Assembly (NCBI GenBank): GCA_013076295.1
Contig: RQOL01000828.1
Span: forward strand, 1,488,001-1,552,000
DNA from: Sanderia malayensis
Lineage: Eukaryota > Cnidaria > Scyphozoa > Semaeostomeae > Pelagiidae
Length of the DNA stretch: 64,000 nt
Direction of reading: 5' to 3'
A model generated the notes under the pieces. That model was given only the letters and a program-made list of their open reading frames with translations. It searched no databases and was not told where the DNA came from. Made by a program: the position numbers and the translations under genes. Below, in pieces: positions 12,459 to 24,200 of this stretch (positions within the stretch are counted from its first letter, which is position 1; each line of letters opens with the position of its first letter).

Positions 12459-12653
12459 CATAGAGATAGGATATACCGTAAATCCTCGAATTGGCCCCCC
12501 CTCGAATAAGCCCCCCCCCCTCGAATAAGCCCCCACCCCAGAACAACAAATTGTTAATAAGCCCCCCCTCGAATAAGCCCCCCTCTGAAAATGTCAAAAA
12601 TAAATAAGCCCCCAGGGGGCTAATTCGAGGATTTACGGTATCCAATCTCTATG
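12459..12653. mobile_element. 195-bp hAT-like MITE with 8-bp target duplication
   Basis: The element is bounded by inverted repeats: CATAGAGATAGG on the left and its near complement on the right, continuing through ACCGTAAATCCTCGAATT. An exact 8-bp direct repeat GGGTTTAG flanks it (12451-12458 and 12654-12661). The interior is C-rich with repeated TCGAATAAGCCCCC units. Eight-base duplications and termini starting with CA are typical of hAT transposons. It carries no coding capacity, so it is a non-autonomous copy next to the satellite's right edge. Confidence 0.8.
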
Positions 12654-12661
12654 GGGTTTAG

Positions 12662-13155
12662 AGAGTGAACACAATGGACTTACGATTCAGAAATTGACAA
12701 AAATTTAGAGCCTCGCTCTGATGTAATGCCACAAGATTCTTACTTGGAAAATGCCGGGAGGACTCGAATCGAAAAGTTAAAACTTTGCTTTGTTGCCTGC
12801 TTTGCTTTTTTTTACAACTGTTTATTTTCTTTGAAAAGAAAGATGTATATGGTTGCACGCAATGTAGTGAGTCTAATATGATTAGTGATTGTCTTGTCAA
12901 GTAAGTTTTGTCCAAAGTTTGCAAAACGAAATAATTACCAACATAATTTTTTTTATTATGTGAGCAAACAATCATTATAAACCGTTTTGATCAGGCCCAG
13001 AGGAGGCTAATAGATTTTTCTTTAACTTAGACATTTTAGCTCAATATCAGGCATCCATCCTTGAAAGTTAGAATTAAAAGGATTTTTATAATTTACTGAG
13101 TGAGTTCTCTATATTTAAGGTAAGTTTAAATCTTTCTTTTTTTTAGACATTCCAA
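12662..13155. other. Gap upstream of FKRP
   Basis: AT-rich sequence without a recognisable gene. A minus-strand open frame at 12658-12975 has no family likeness and no splice support. The FKRP promoter and 5' untranslated region should lie in the right half of this stretch; I see no clear TATA box. Confidence 0.4.
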
Positions 13156-16100
13156 ATGAATACAATAAAATGGAATTACAAGATTCTCATATTGCTTCTT
13201 CTGATAAATATTACTGTAATGATGTATTTTATGCACAGAAATTGGGGCAAAGGTATTGTGCCTTCAGTTATATCCTCTCACTGCAAGCAGATAATTGGCA
13301 TTGCAGCATTAATCTGCAGTTAATCAAATGTAATCATCTTTGTTTAAATGCCTTTGTTGTTTAAACTCATTTGTTTGATTTTTTCAAGGGGGCATTTAGT
13401 TGAAGAAGAATGGTATAATTAAGAAATATTTTCCTTTTTCTGCAGAAATAGATGACAGCAAGAACTTACACAAGATCCTCACCATTCTTATATATGATTT
13501 TGGTATGCATATAATTGTGATCATCCCATTATTCCAACGAGAAGAGCTGTAGTTCACCCCAGCTTCAGTCTGCAGACTCTTTTGGGCACCCTGTGACACT
13601 TTTAAGATGATAGGGTTTGCAGCTTGAATTGTTGTTTTTTGCAAGCTGAGACCAAATGGTGTAGTTGAGAGCAACTGTTTGCATATGAAATGTACACCTT
13701 GGAACAGTTCAAATTTATCTGTGAAGTTTTGCACCTCAGGAAAGAAATCTTTATCAACACCTTAGCCAAAAGTCTCACATTTTCCTGATTGTAGGGAAGT
13801 AGAATCTGTGTTTCAGGCAGGGAAATAACAATGCTCATTAATTTTTGAAACAGTCTCAGATTTATCAGCTGCATCCTATATTTTGGAAATTATTAGGGAT
13901 AAATTCCTGGCCCCCTTTGCCCTCATTGTTGCTATGGGCCTGCACTCTCCAGACTGGTTACACATCTTTGTCACTAAATCTCATTCTGTACGGAAATCTT
14001 TCTTCTTTCTTTCTTTAATACTTTTTTCAAGATATTGATTCTCTAAATTTTACAAATGCTGTGTAAAAGATCAATGGCTGTTTGATTTTAGAAAACTTTG
14101 AGAATGATGTAGCGAGCACGGTCAAGGCTATCCACACAATATCTCCACAAATCAATATTAATATTGTATCAGATGAACTACCATATCCTCCTTTGGATAT
14201 AACAAGCCCTGAAGTTAAGGTAATGTAATTTGAATTACAGTTGAACTTTGGTGCAATAGAACCTTGGTTTGGTTGAGTCTTGGTACAGTTGACCCTTTTG
14301 TACAGCTGAACTACATTAATTTACTTATAATGTCAATCCTGTTTCAGATAAATCTTCTCAAAATTAAACCTGATCAAGCAAGCAGGAACTCCAGACCAGA
14401 AGAGTAATGTTTTAATTTATTATAATTTCCACTTTGTTTTTCAGCATTTAATTAGCTCGCAACAGACGCTGATGAATTATTGTATTTCCAAGGTTTATAA
14501 AAACAAAATACACGCTGTTTGTGCCAGATGGTTTTCTTCTGCGAAGCATTCAATCATTGACGAGAATGGTGAGACAATTGGAGGAGCATAAGCTACACAT
14601 GATAGCTGCAGGAGTCGATGGTGGTATTGGAAGTCACGCTGAATGTGAGAAACTTCAGTTTGATATGAGGTGTGGCATTTTTGGCAAGAAAATCTGTTTT
14701 GCTAAGTAGAGATTACAATAACATAATGTGAAATAGAATTTAATACAATATACAACATCCAGTAGCCAGTGGGATAATGATCAAATAGTGTAGTTTAAAT
14801 TGCTATGCAACATTTAACCAGGAACGGCATGTGATAGACTAGTGTAGTATTGAACTATTGCATCACAAACTAGTTTCTATCTACATGTAGAGCTTGCCAT
14901 AGAGACTATTGTTTATTCACATAACATGGTGGAAAGTATTAGCTTGTGGTAGTATTGTAGGAGGGGAGTCTAGCATAAAGTGGCATCATAAACTCTAATA
15001 ATGTCTTTGTAGAGGTCAATTTTCTATTTATTTAATTGTTCATACAACTGATCATATATGTTTAAAGCAGGATAGCCCAGCAGTAGTTTTTTTAAGCATA
15101 CAACATAAAAATATTTAGTAAATATTTGATAAGCTGCTTTTCTTGCAGAAAATGGACTTTGGTTTACTCATCTGATAGAAATACCAAAATCAAAGATGGT
15201 ATGTACAGTAATTCATTGCTAAAGTAGTTTTGCAGCTTACTTACTTTATGGGAATCACATTTACTGCTACCTTGCCATTACTACCAAAGCCTATATTGCT
15301 GCTACGAATATTGAACTTTGAAGCCAAGTCTACTATTGCGAATACTGAGCCCAATTATATTGTAACAAATACTATGAGACTTCTGCTTGTACTATAATGT
15401 TTATTGTTACTATTTGGTTCTTTTAATTTCTATCTATAGGATTGCAAATCTGTGATGCAGTTAAAGGTGACGTTGCTGTTCTCATGAAAACTGATAATCT
15501 ACGGAGGCTTGCATATGCATTCATACGACCTCATCTTGAAGGTTTGTGAGTACGTTTACGCTAAAGCAGAATCTTGATATAGCAATTCTCTCACGATGGT
15601 AGTCCGAAAGCTATCGTTTTGTAGATTGGGAAGAAGAATAAAGTCAATAAATTCAAGTCGTAAATGTTTTAAAAGTCATTCTCTTTTCAGCCTTGTTTAT
15701 GCAGTCTGCGTTAAGAAAATGGAAAACTGGATTAGTTATCGGACACAATTCACCTTTTGCGGAGCGCACTGAATTGTTTGCAAGCGGACACAACAAGTAA
15801 ATTTTCTTTATTTACGATATTTCTAGTTTTTTGAGTGAAAAATGTTCCCCAATCGCTGATTATATTTGTTGTTTGACTTCCAGGTGGAAACACGAGAGAA
15901 ATAGAAATAATCAAAGGAAGGAATTATTCAAAAGGTAGCATTTAATTCACCGTAACGCAAACATTTTTCACTTTGCCTGTATGTTATGGAAAGCCTCATG
16001 GAAATATATTTTTCCCTTTAATTACAAGCCGAGGATTTAAAATCAAATCCTCGACATAGCGAACTTTGAAGGGAATGAAAAATGCTTAATTATTTATGAA

Positions 16101-18826
16101 CGGGGTTTTGCAATATTTCCTTGTGAGTGAACTAATTTAAAATTTAAGTGCTAAAAATGGTGATATTTGTTTATCTTTTTTTAGATTTGGAATAAAGAAA
16201 GTAACAGATCAGGATGGATCTATCGAATGGTTCGGTTGCAGCAAGGTGAATAAAAAGTAAATTTCGATGTATTCATTCACCCAAATTTTGCGGCATGAAA
16301 CTATCCGAAAAACTGGTTTCTTGAGCTAATTTGTAATGCAACTCCCCCCCCCCCCCCAGTTGTGCGAATTTTCGAGATATTCTCATTTGTTATACTCATT
16401 TGGTCCATTATATTGAGACGCCACTGGGATTGAAACTGCGTGTTTAATTCATTATACCGGCTGACCGACTCAAGTGGTATGTTTTAAAGCTGCATTTGAA
16501 GCATTGACTAATGCTAAGAAGTCTGCTAAGAACTCTGAATGCAATCAGCCTGTATTGAGCAAACCCTGTACAAATGTCTTAAGAAAATCAAAGCGTATCA
16601 TTCATCGTTTCGTGTTTTTAATCCAGCATTGACCATAGCAAAGTCTAGCAGCTTATTTATCTTTCAATCCGTGTTCTATTTCTCAAAGCTACTTCCAAAT
16701 CCATACAACGATTACCAAAGCCGATTCTCCTGCTAAAGCAGATGTGTATCTGCTTGAATAAAACATACCATGTCTGACGCATGGAAATGAATGCTAAGTC
16801 CTAATTATGGAAGAGAGTTCACGAACCAGCTTCGATTTTCGATCCATGGTGAAAGAATTTCTATGACGATAATGACGTATATTCTTGCTTTTTTCCAGGA
16901 TACTGCCAGGTGTTTTGGAACAATACACAATGACGTTCCCTCGTTTATTTACGATGGTCGATGGACTCCTCCCTGTTGTCTCGGTATGTGAATTATAATA
17001 AATAAATGTCAGATGAAGATATAATGACCCTCTGCTATAATGACGTTTGAGAGTCGCTTTAGAACACTTTGTTATATGATAACGAAGAGGAAATTTTAAC
17101 TTGGCTTAGTCTAAGGGGCCAAAAGATTTACCGCTATGTATCGGTAAATTCCTTATACAATAAGTGGTAACATCTAAATTTCGAAAATAGCTATTGCATT
17201 TACATTAGCTTGCCAAGGTTGCTAAATGTTTTGTTTTGTTTTGCAGAGAACCTTAGAACTACAGCCAGACACGTGTTCAAGATTTTCGATGATAATAACA
17301 TACCGTATTGGCTTGAGGTATTTAAAACTATGTTTTTCTTAGTTATATGCCCTGACACCCTGACTTTGCCATTCCTATTGGTCAAACCTTAAAGAGATAT
17401 TCATTTTTCACGGGTGTTCTGATGGTTTCAGATGATACACTCTGCGTACAATATAAGTCCATCTAGCTACCTGAGTATTTTAATGAAACCAGATATTAAG
17501 ATTTGGAAAGGGGAGGCCAAATGAGAAGCTAACACTCTTTGGGTATAATACTCTTTGGGTAGTTATTTAGTTTAATAAGGTACTTAATATATATTTCAAT
17601 TATTCAATAATATATATACAGTTTGTCTACACATTCCAGGACCATATATACATTTTGAATAATATTTTGTTTTAGGGTGGTAGCCTGTTAGGAGCAGTCA
17701 GACATGAGGATATAATACCATGGGACTATGATGTTGATATTGGCATGTATAGAGAGGATATCGACAGGGTACAAAGCATGTTATTTTGCACACTCCATAG
17801 TAGAAGCTCTATGAATATATTTATTATTTATTAATTTATTTTTTGTCATGATACAGTTTATTTGATGTGTCGTTGTTTGTTTTCTAGCTGCTTCAACTAA
17901 AGCAGGCTAAAGATGGTAAGAAGGTTGTGGACAATAAAGGGTTTGTTTGGGAGAAAAGCAGAGAGGGTGATTTCTTCAGAGTGCAATTCAGCGCTGTCAA
18001 CCATTTGCATGTCGGTAAGCTGTGTTTCTGCAATAGAGTCTCAATACAAACGAATTTCCTTATAATAGAACTTTCGGTACAGCGAACTAAGCATCTGGCC
18101 CAAGGGACTACTTCATATAGGACAACTCTTTTTGGTTTAACAAACTCTCAAATTGGTGAAATATTCTTTGGTTTTTTTGCGAAGTCAAAGCTCTTTTTAA
18201 TTACGTTTCCACTATATTTTAATTTATTCTTCGCTACCCAGTTGCAAGAAATATTTTTGTTGGAATGTAAATTGCCGTTTAAATTTAAATTTTTAATTTC
18301 TGTTTATTTTTAGATATATTTCCATTTTACGAAAAGAACGGAATTATGACAAAGGATACGTGGTTTGAAACTCACAGACAAGACACTGAATTTCCAGTGC
18401 ATTATTTGAAGCCTTTGGAAAGAATCAGTGAGTCTGTTTTCTTCAAATATTATTTACAGCTAGCAGACCGTAGTGTATTGGTAGAGTGCTTGCTTGCGAT
18501 GCATTATATGGTTTTTGGCTCAAACTCTTATCGGGTCACACTAAAGACATTAAAGTGGTATGCCTTTCTGCTAAGCACTCAGCAATGGAAGACAAGCGTC
18601 ATGCCCTTCTCTCTCACAGCAATAAATTATAAACTTAAATGACATTCTGAATCATTAAACTGTTGTTTTAGTGTTTTAATTTATTTTTTCTCTTTTATAT
18701 TTAGATTTTGTCGGCATGTCTGTCTCTGTGCCAAATAACTATAAGGAGTTTCTGGAATTCAAGTTTGGAAAAGGGGTTATTGAAAACCCAAAATATCCAA
18801 ATGCGAAATATGTCAAGGTAGGCTAG
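13156..18826 (+). CDS. FKRP: Fukutin-related protein (ribitol-5-phosphate transferase), 16 exons
   Basis: FKRP adds ribitol phosphate to the O-mannosyl glycan of alpha-dystroglycan in the Golgi. Coding exons: 13156-13252, 13446-13502, 14092-14219, 14348-14403, 14493-14669, 15149-15198, 15440-15541, 15691-15796, 15884-15934, 16185-16245, 16899-16983, 17247-17317, 17676-17768, 17888-18014, 18314-18427, 18705-18826. All phases agree and give 498 residues, against 495 in human. Residues about 8-26 form a signal anchor (type II membrane protein). The stem domain contains DELPYPPL and LFVPDG. The LicD-type catalytic core has [13 protein letters not shown] with Asp364, 366 and 368. The zinc-binding cysteines (Cys293, 300, 321, 322) keep the human spacing. 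Mammalian FKRP has its coding region in one exon; here it is split 16 ways. The reading frame ends at TAG six bases after a GTAGGC that could itself act as a donor. Confidence 0.95.
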
Positions 18827-19215
18827 CCAACAGTAAATTTATTCCACCCTGGCGCTGACAGTAAACTTGCAAGAAGAAAAATATTGAGTTTTTGCTTCTA
18901 TTTTCGACAGACGAGATGAAACTGAAATGGTTTTCATCTTCTATGCATTCAATTTGAAATTAAAAGGTAACTTTGTACCGAAACTATTTATGTTTTTACG
19001 CCAATGTTAAATATTTTGTAAATACTTTTCTACGCCGTAAAGCTATAGTGCTACAATTCTATGAAGTAATTTATATTTACAAGACAGATGAATGTTTTGA
19101 ACGATATGACTAGAATTTATTTACCATCAGTTAACCCCTCGTTGAGTTTATAAGCTCGAAAATTTTATTGAATAACAAAACAAATGCAACTTCACTGCAA
19201 TTTTAAAGAGATTTC
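18827..19215. other. Convergent intergenic space between FKRP and SYCE2
   Basis: Only 389 bases separate the two facing stop codons. A minus-strand AATAAA (complement of 19116-19121) lies about 95 bases past the SYCE2 stop. No other feature is visible. Confidence 0.6.
19116..19121 (-). terminator. Probable polyadenylation signal of the SYCE2-like gene
   Basis: TTTATT on the plus strand reads AATAAA on the minus strand, 95 bases downstream of the stop at 19216. Position and sequence fit a standard polyadenylation signal. Confidence 0.5.
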
Positions 19216-20026
19216 TTAGCTGCTTGCTACATCATTGTAAAGCAACCCAAGAGCATTTTTGAATTGCTCTAATTCTTGTTCCAGTTTGCCTGAAAATTGA
19301 AATAAGCAAACTTCAGAAAATAAATAGAATGTAATGTTATTTCTCTTGGAGAGTTATTTGAATTTAGAAGCAAGTTATCCTACTTATTCGATCAAGTGAT
19401 GCGTAAAGATCTTGAAGTTTTTCTTGCATCAAACTTCCAGTTGATTCATAACTTTGAAAAAGTGCCTTTTCTAAAGTCGAGCTCAAACTTTCAATTTTCA
19501 TCTCCATAGTCTTTTTGAAATCTGTTAGAAAATATAACCTTTATTTCAAGACAAGATTTTATTATTTATTTTTTATAGGCATTTTTGTAAGATTTTCTAG
19601 GGACAAAGGGTCTACCGAAGCGTGTTGGAATTTCAATCATTTATATTCATCAATTAAATTCACCTACTTTCTAAAAGCATGGAGTCGTTTTTTCTCTTTG
19701 CGTTTATCTCCGCGATTAATGTCTGTGCTTGCTCGAACAGTTTATCAGAAGTCAATAAGCCTTCTTGTGTTTGAATTTCGTCATCTTTTCGTTTCTTACT
19801 CAGTGGTGGCATCATTGTATTTTGCTTACTATTTTCACCTGTACTTTCAGTCTCTTCACTAAAAAGAGATTAAAAACAAATTTATGGTTTAGTTCATCAT
19901 TCATAGATATGTCTTTACTTATTTTATTTTCATTACTGGGCATTATACTTTCCTTGTCATATTAAAGGAGATTGGTGGTGCTTCTTCATTTTCCTGACTT
20001 TGTTGTAGCGAACATTCCGGATCCAT
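19216..20026 (-). CDS. SYCE2: Synaptonemal complex central element protein 2 homologue, four exons
   Basis: SYCE2 pairs with TEX12 to build the fibrous backbone of the synaptonemal-complex central element that holds homologues together in meiosis. Minus-strand exons: 19949-20026 (ATG at 20026), 19668-19851, 19384-19521, 19216-19289. Phases agree and give 157 residues, against 218 in human. After an acidic, Ser/Pro-rich start with a basic LSKKRK patch, the protein is almost wholly helical and coiled-coil. Segments resemble vertebrate SYCE2: AQTLIAEINAKRKND, LLENFKKTMEMKIESL, MQEKLQDLYASLDRISKLE, ALGLLYNDVASS. The human protein has the same order of motifs, including the run I-S-H-L-E-x-E-L before V-Y-K-D-L. 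The exon 2 acceptor is uncertain by a few bases (gaag-AG). Each exon alone is short, so the gene is easy to miss. Confidence 0.75.
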
Positions 20027-20270
20027 TTCTCCGCAAATTTCTGGAATAATGAAGTATTTGTTTCCTCAGTGATAGAGCTGGATATTTTTGACGTATTTGG
20101 TTTAATAAATTTGCTTTAATAAGTACAGGCAAAACAAACTTAATATTCGAAATAAAATATAAAAAAATGTTTGGGCATGGTTGCGAGTTCAAAATTTTAT
20201 TTTCGCGCGAATTTCAAGTTGTACCCAGTCTCTCTATCTATGCACGAATTTTACTGGGCTTGGTTGGAAG
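20027..20270. other. Upstream region of SYCE2-like gene
   Basis: About 240 bases between the SYCE2 start codon and the inverted-repeat transposon. Any SYCE2 promoter sits here or inside the transposon. I see no clear TATA box. Confidence 0.4.
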
Positions 20271-21075
20271 GAGTGGGGTTGGCTCGGAGCGCCAGAAAAT
20301 GGAGAAGCCAGAAAATGGAGAAATTGAGGCTCCCAGAAAATGGAGAAATCTTTGTTTTCTTGCTTGTTTGTTGTTGATTACCTTCCAGAAACACTTCTAA
20401 GACGTCGGGAATGTTGTTTTGCAGGTTTTTGCCAAGTTTAAACAAATTTCCAATAATATAAGTAATGTTTTAGTGCATTTTAAAACCTCACAGTGCTGCG
20501 AAAACACTTAGGCCATTTTTTTTCATAGAAACAACAAAATTTCGTGATGAATTGAATGACAGAGGAAGACGGGGGTGCAATTTGCATTGAAATTATCGTA
20601 AAATATTACAAACCTTGCATGATGTGAACAATCGTCATTTTTAAGCAAAGTAATTGGTGATTTTCCTTGCTGTATTTATTATTAAGGTGACATTATAACA
20701 ACCAACTAATATTATTATCCATATTTCTGCAAGGTTTGTAATATTTTATGATAATTTCAATGCAAATTGCACTCCCGTCTTCCCCTGTCATTCAATTCAT
20801 CACGAAATTTTGTTGTTTCTATGAAAAAAAAGTGGCCTAAGTGTTTTTGCAGCACTGTGAGGTTTTAAGATGCACTAAAACATTACTTATATTATTGGAA
20901 ATTTGTTTAAACTTGGCAAAAACCTGCAAAACAGCATTCCCAACGTCTTAGAAGTGTTTCTGGAAGGTAATCAACAACAAACAAGCAAGAAAACAAAGAT
21001 TTCTCCATTTTCTGGGAGCCTCAATTTCTCTATTTTCTGGCTTCCATTTTCTGGCGCTCCGAGCCAATACAGTTG
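20271..21075. mobile_element. Inverted-repeat transposon copy 1 (805 bp, 8-bp target duplication)
   Basis: Two arms of roughly 400 bp are near-perfect reverse complements meeting at about 20690, so the element is close to one long palindrome. It is flanked by an exact 8-bp duplication GTTGGAAG (20263-20270, 21076-21083). The outermost bases differ between ends (GAGTGGGG versus complement of CAACTGTA) before the shared TTGGCTCGGAGCGCC. Internal CCAGAAAATGGAGAA motifs repeat within each arm. Small open frames in the arms occur in both element copies and are not genes. The 8-bp duplication points to a hAT- or P-type mechanism; no transposase is present. Confidence 0.9.
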
Positions 21076-21225
21076 GTTGGAAGGAATGGAACAGGAACAG
21101 TTACATCACATACACATTTCCCTGTTTTGGAAGTCGTGTTGCGAATGTGTGCCCAGCCCAGCCCTGATTGACATGTTTTGTGTTTAGAATTTCGAAAAAT
21201 CCTTTCCAGAACATCAATCTGAAAG

Positions 21226-24200
21226 ATGGAGCGTTTGCAACGACTGGCCAGATCTTTGAGGACCGCAAGAGCAGCAGAACTTCCATCAGGTTTGTTACCT
21301 TGAATTAGAATTTAGGCCCACCCTCTTATGAACTTCCATGTCTAGAAAATCAGATTCAAAATCAGATTCATATTCACATTCAGATTCGGGAATCAGATTC
21401 GAGATTTTGAATCAAAAACACTTTCCTGGCAGAGAAAATGAATACAACTAAAGTTTCTTTTCTTATTACAACTATCCCTAATATTATAGCTATCGAATAT
21501 AAAAAGTTTCATCCAAGTACCTATCACCAATTTCCTGGAAAAATGGGGTTTATAAGAGAAGCTTTGTCACATTTGCTATAAGACAAAATCTAACAAACGC
21601 ACCCCCCGTTTTGAAATGAAACAAAATAAAATATCTTTCTTATTACAACTATCCCTAATATTATAGCTATCGAATATAAAAAGTTTCATCCAAATACCTA
21701 TCACCAATTTCCTGGAAAAACGGGGTTTATAAGAGAAGCTTTGTCACATTTGCTATAAGACAAAACCTAACAAACGCACCCCCCCTGTTTTGAAATGAAA
21801 CAAAATAAAAAATCTTTCTTATTACAACTATCCCTAATATTATAGCTATCGAATATAAAAAGTTTCATCCAAATACCTATCACCAATTTCCTGAAAAAAC
21901 GGGGTTTATAAGAGAAGCTTTGTCACATTTGCTATAAGACAAAATCTAACAAACGCACCCCCCGTTTTGAAATGAAACAAAATAAAAAATCTTTCTTATT
22001 ACAACTATCCCTAATATTATAGCTATCGAATATAAAAAGTTTCATCCAAATACCTATCACCAATTTCCTGGAAAAACGGGGTTTATAAGAGAAGCTTTGT
22101 CACACTTGCTATAAGACAAGATCTAACAAACGCACCCCCCGTTTTGAAATGAAACAAAATAAAAAATCTTTCTTATTACAACTATCCCTAATATTATAGC
22201 TATCGAATATAAAAAGTTTCATCCAAATACCTATCACCAATTTCCTGGAAAAACGGGGTTTATAAGAGAAGCTTTGTCACACTTGCTATAAGACAAGATC
22301 TAACAAACGCACCCCCCGTTTTGAAATGAAACAAAATATGTCCTTTTGTCTTCCATGTCTTTTTTAGACGTAAAGGGAAAATTAACTGAAGAATCAATGC
22401 TATTAGTAGAGGAGATGATGAAACAAAGCTTGAAACTGGCTGACGAGGCAAATTTTAAATCAATTGCAATTTGCCCGTTTGCTACAAAGGTTAAAAATGG
22501 AGTGCTGGTAACAGCAAAGCTTGTTTTGAAAGTTATGGCGGAGTTTGCTGAAAAAGCATTGTCCACAGATAAAGGACTTGCACAGCAGTTAAAAAGACAC
22601 ATACAAAAAAATAAGAAATAACAATTGCTTCCATAAACCCCGTTTTTCCAGGAAATTGGTGATAGGTATTTGGATGAAACTTTTTATATTCGATAGCTAT
22701 AATATTAGGGATAGTTGTAATAAGAAAGATTTTTTATTTTGTTTCATTTCAAAACGGGGGGTGCGTTTGTTAGATTTTGTCTTATAGCAAATGTGACAAA
22801 TCTTCTCTTGTAAACCCCGTTTTTCCAGGAAATTGGTAAAAGGTATTTGGATGAAACTTTTTATATTCGATAGCTATAATATCAAGAATAGTTGTAATAA
22901 GAAAGATTTTTTATTTTGTTTCATTTCAAAACGGGGGGTGCGTTTGTTAGATTTTGTCTTATAGCAAATGTGACAAATCTTCTCTTGTAAACCCCGTTTT
23001 TCCAGGAAATTGGTAAAAGGTATTTGGATGAAACTTTTTATATTTGATATCTCTATAATCAAGGATAGTTGTAATAAGAAAGATTTTTTATTTTGTTTCA
23101 TTTCAAAACGGGGGGTGCGTTTGTTAGATTTTGTCTTATAGCAAATGTGACAAAGCTTCTCTTATAAACCCCGTTTTCCCAGGAAATTGGTGATAGGTAT
23201 TTGGATGAAACTTTTTATATTCGATAGCTATAATATTAGGGATAGTTGTAATAAGAAAGATTTTTTATTTTGTTTCATTTCAAAACGGGGGGGGGTGCGT
23301 TTGTTAGATTTTGTCTTATCACAAATGTGACAAAGCTTCTCTGATAAACCCCGTTTTTCCAGGAACTTGGTGATAGGTATTTGGATGAAACTTTTTATAT
23401 TCGATAGCTATAATATTAGGGATAGTTGTAATAAGAAAGATTTTTTAATTTGTTTCATTTCAAAACGGGGGGTGCGTTTGTTAGATTTTGTCTTATAGCA
23501 AATGTGACAAAGCTTCTCTTATAAACCCCGTTTTTCCAGGAAATTGGTGATAGGTACTTGGATGAAACTTTTTATATTCGATAGCTATAATATTAGGGAT
23601 AGTTGTAATAAGAAAAGAAACTTTAGTTGTGTTCATTTTCTCTGCCAGGAAAGTGTTTTTGATTCAAAATCTCGAATCTGATTCCCGAATCTGAATATGA
23701 ATCTGATTTTGAATCTGATTTTCTAGACATGGAAGTCTCTTATGAACGATCGAAAAGGGACAACATACTCTGGCTGGATGAATTTTTTTTACATGGCAAG
23801 ATAGATGATGGACGACGTATTGAAATAATAATTTGCTTTACTTTTAGATCCAAATGCTGCTGTGTCTACTTTGCTTCCATTGGTCATGCGAAATGAAAAT
23901 AGGTATACCTACAAATAGCTTGAAGTTTGAATTTTAACTCAAATTTTAAACTAGGTACGCCACCTAAAAAGTGGAGCGGGACTGTGTTAAAGCTCAATAC
24001 TTAGTTTGATCATGTTCTGTTGACCATGCTTCTTGCCTCTCTCTTTCCAAAGTTTCATCCCCGTGCCCCTTCGTCTGCCCCCTTCTCAGTTTTCACTAAG
24101 CCTTTTTGTCTGTTGTGCTCATCAAGTCTAATATCCATCAAAGTCATATCTTATGCAAGCAGCCAACCATTTTGAAAAACTTACTGGACTTCTGAACCAT

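Noticed and set aside
2050..12645. Dozens of 70-120 codon open frames, mostly minus strand, with the same MDTHTSYTLL-type peptide
   Set aside because: They recur with the 133-bp monomer, shift frame at indels and have no splice or start context. They are artefacts of the satellite.
20903..21187. 94-codon plus-strand frame starting MFKLGKNLQ, also seen at 52.9-53.0 and 54.3-54.5 kb
   Set aside because: It lies in the arms of the inverted-repeat transposon, occurs on both strands as the arms do, and ends at the element border.
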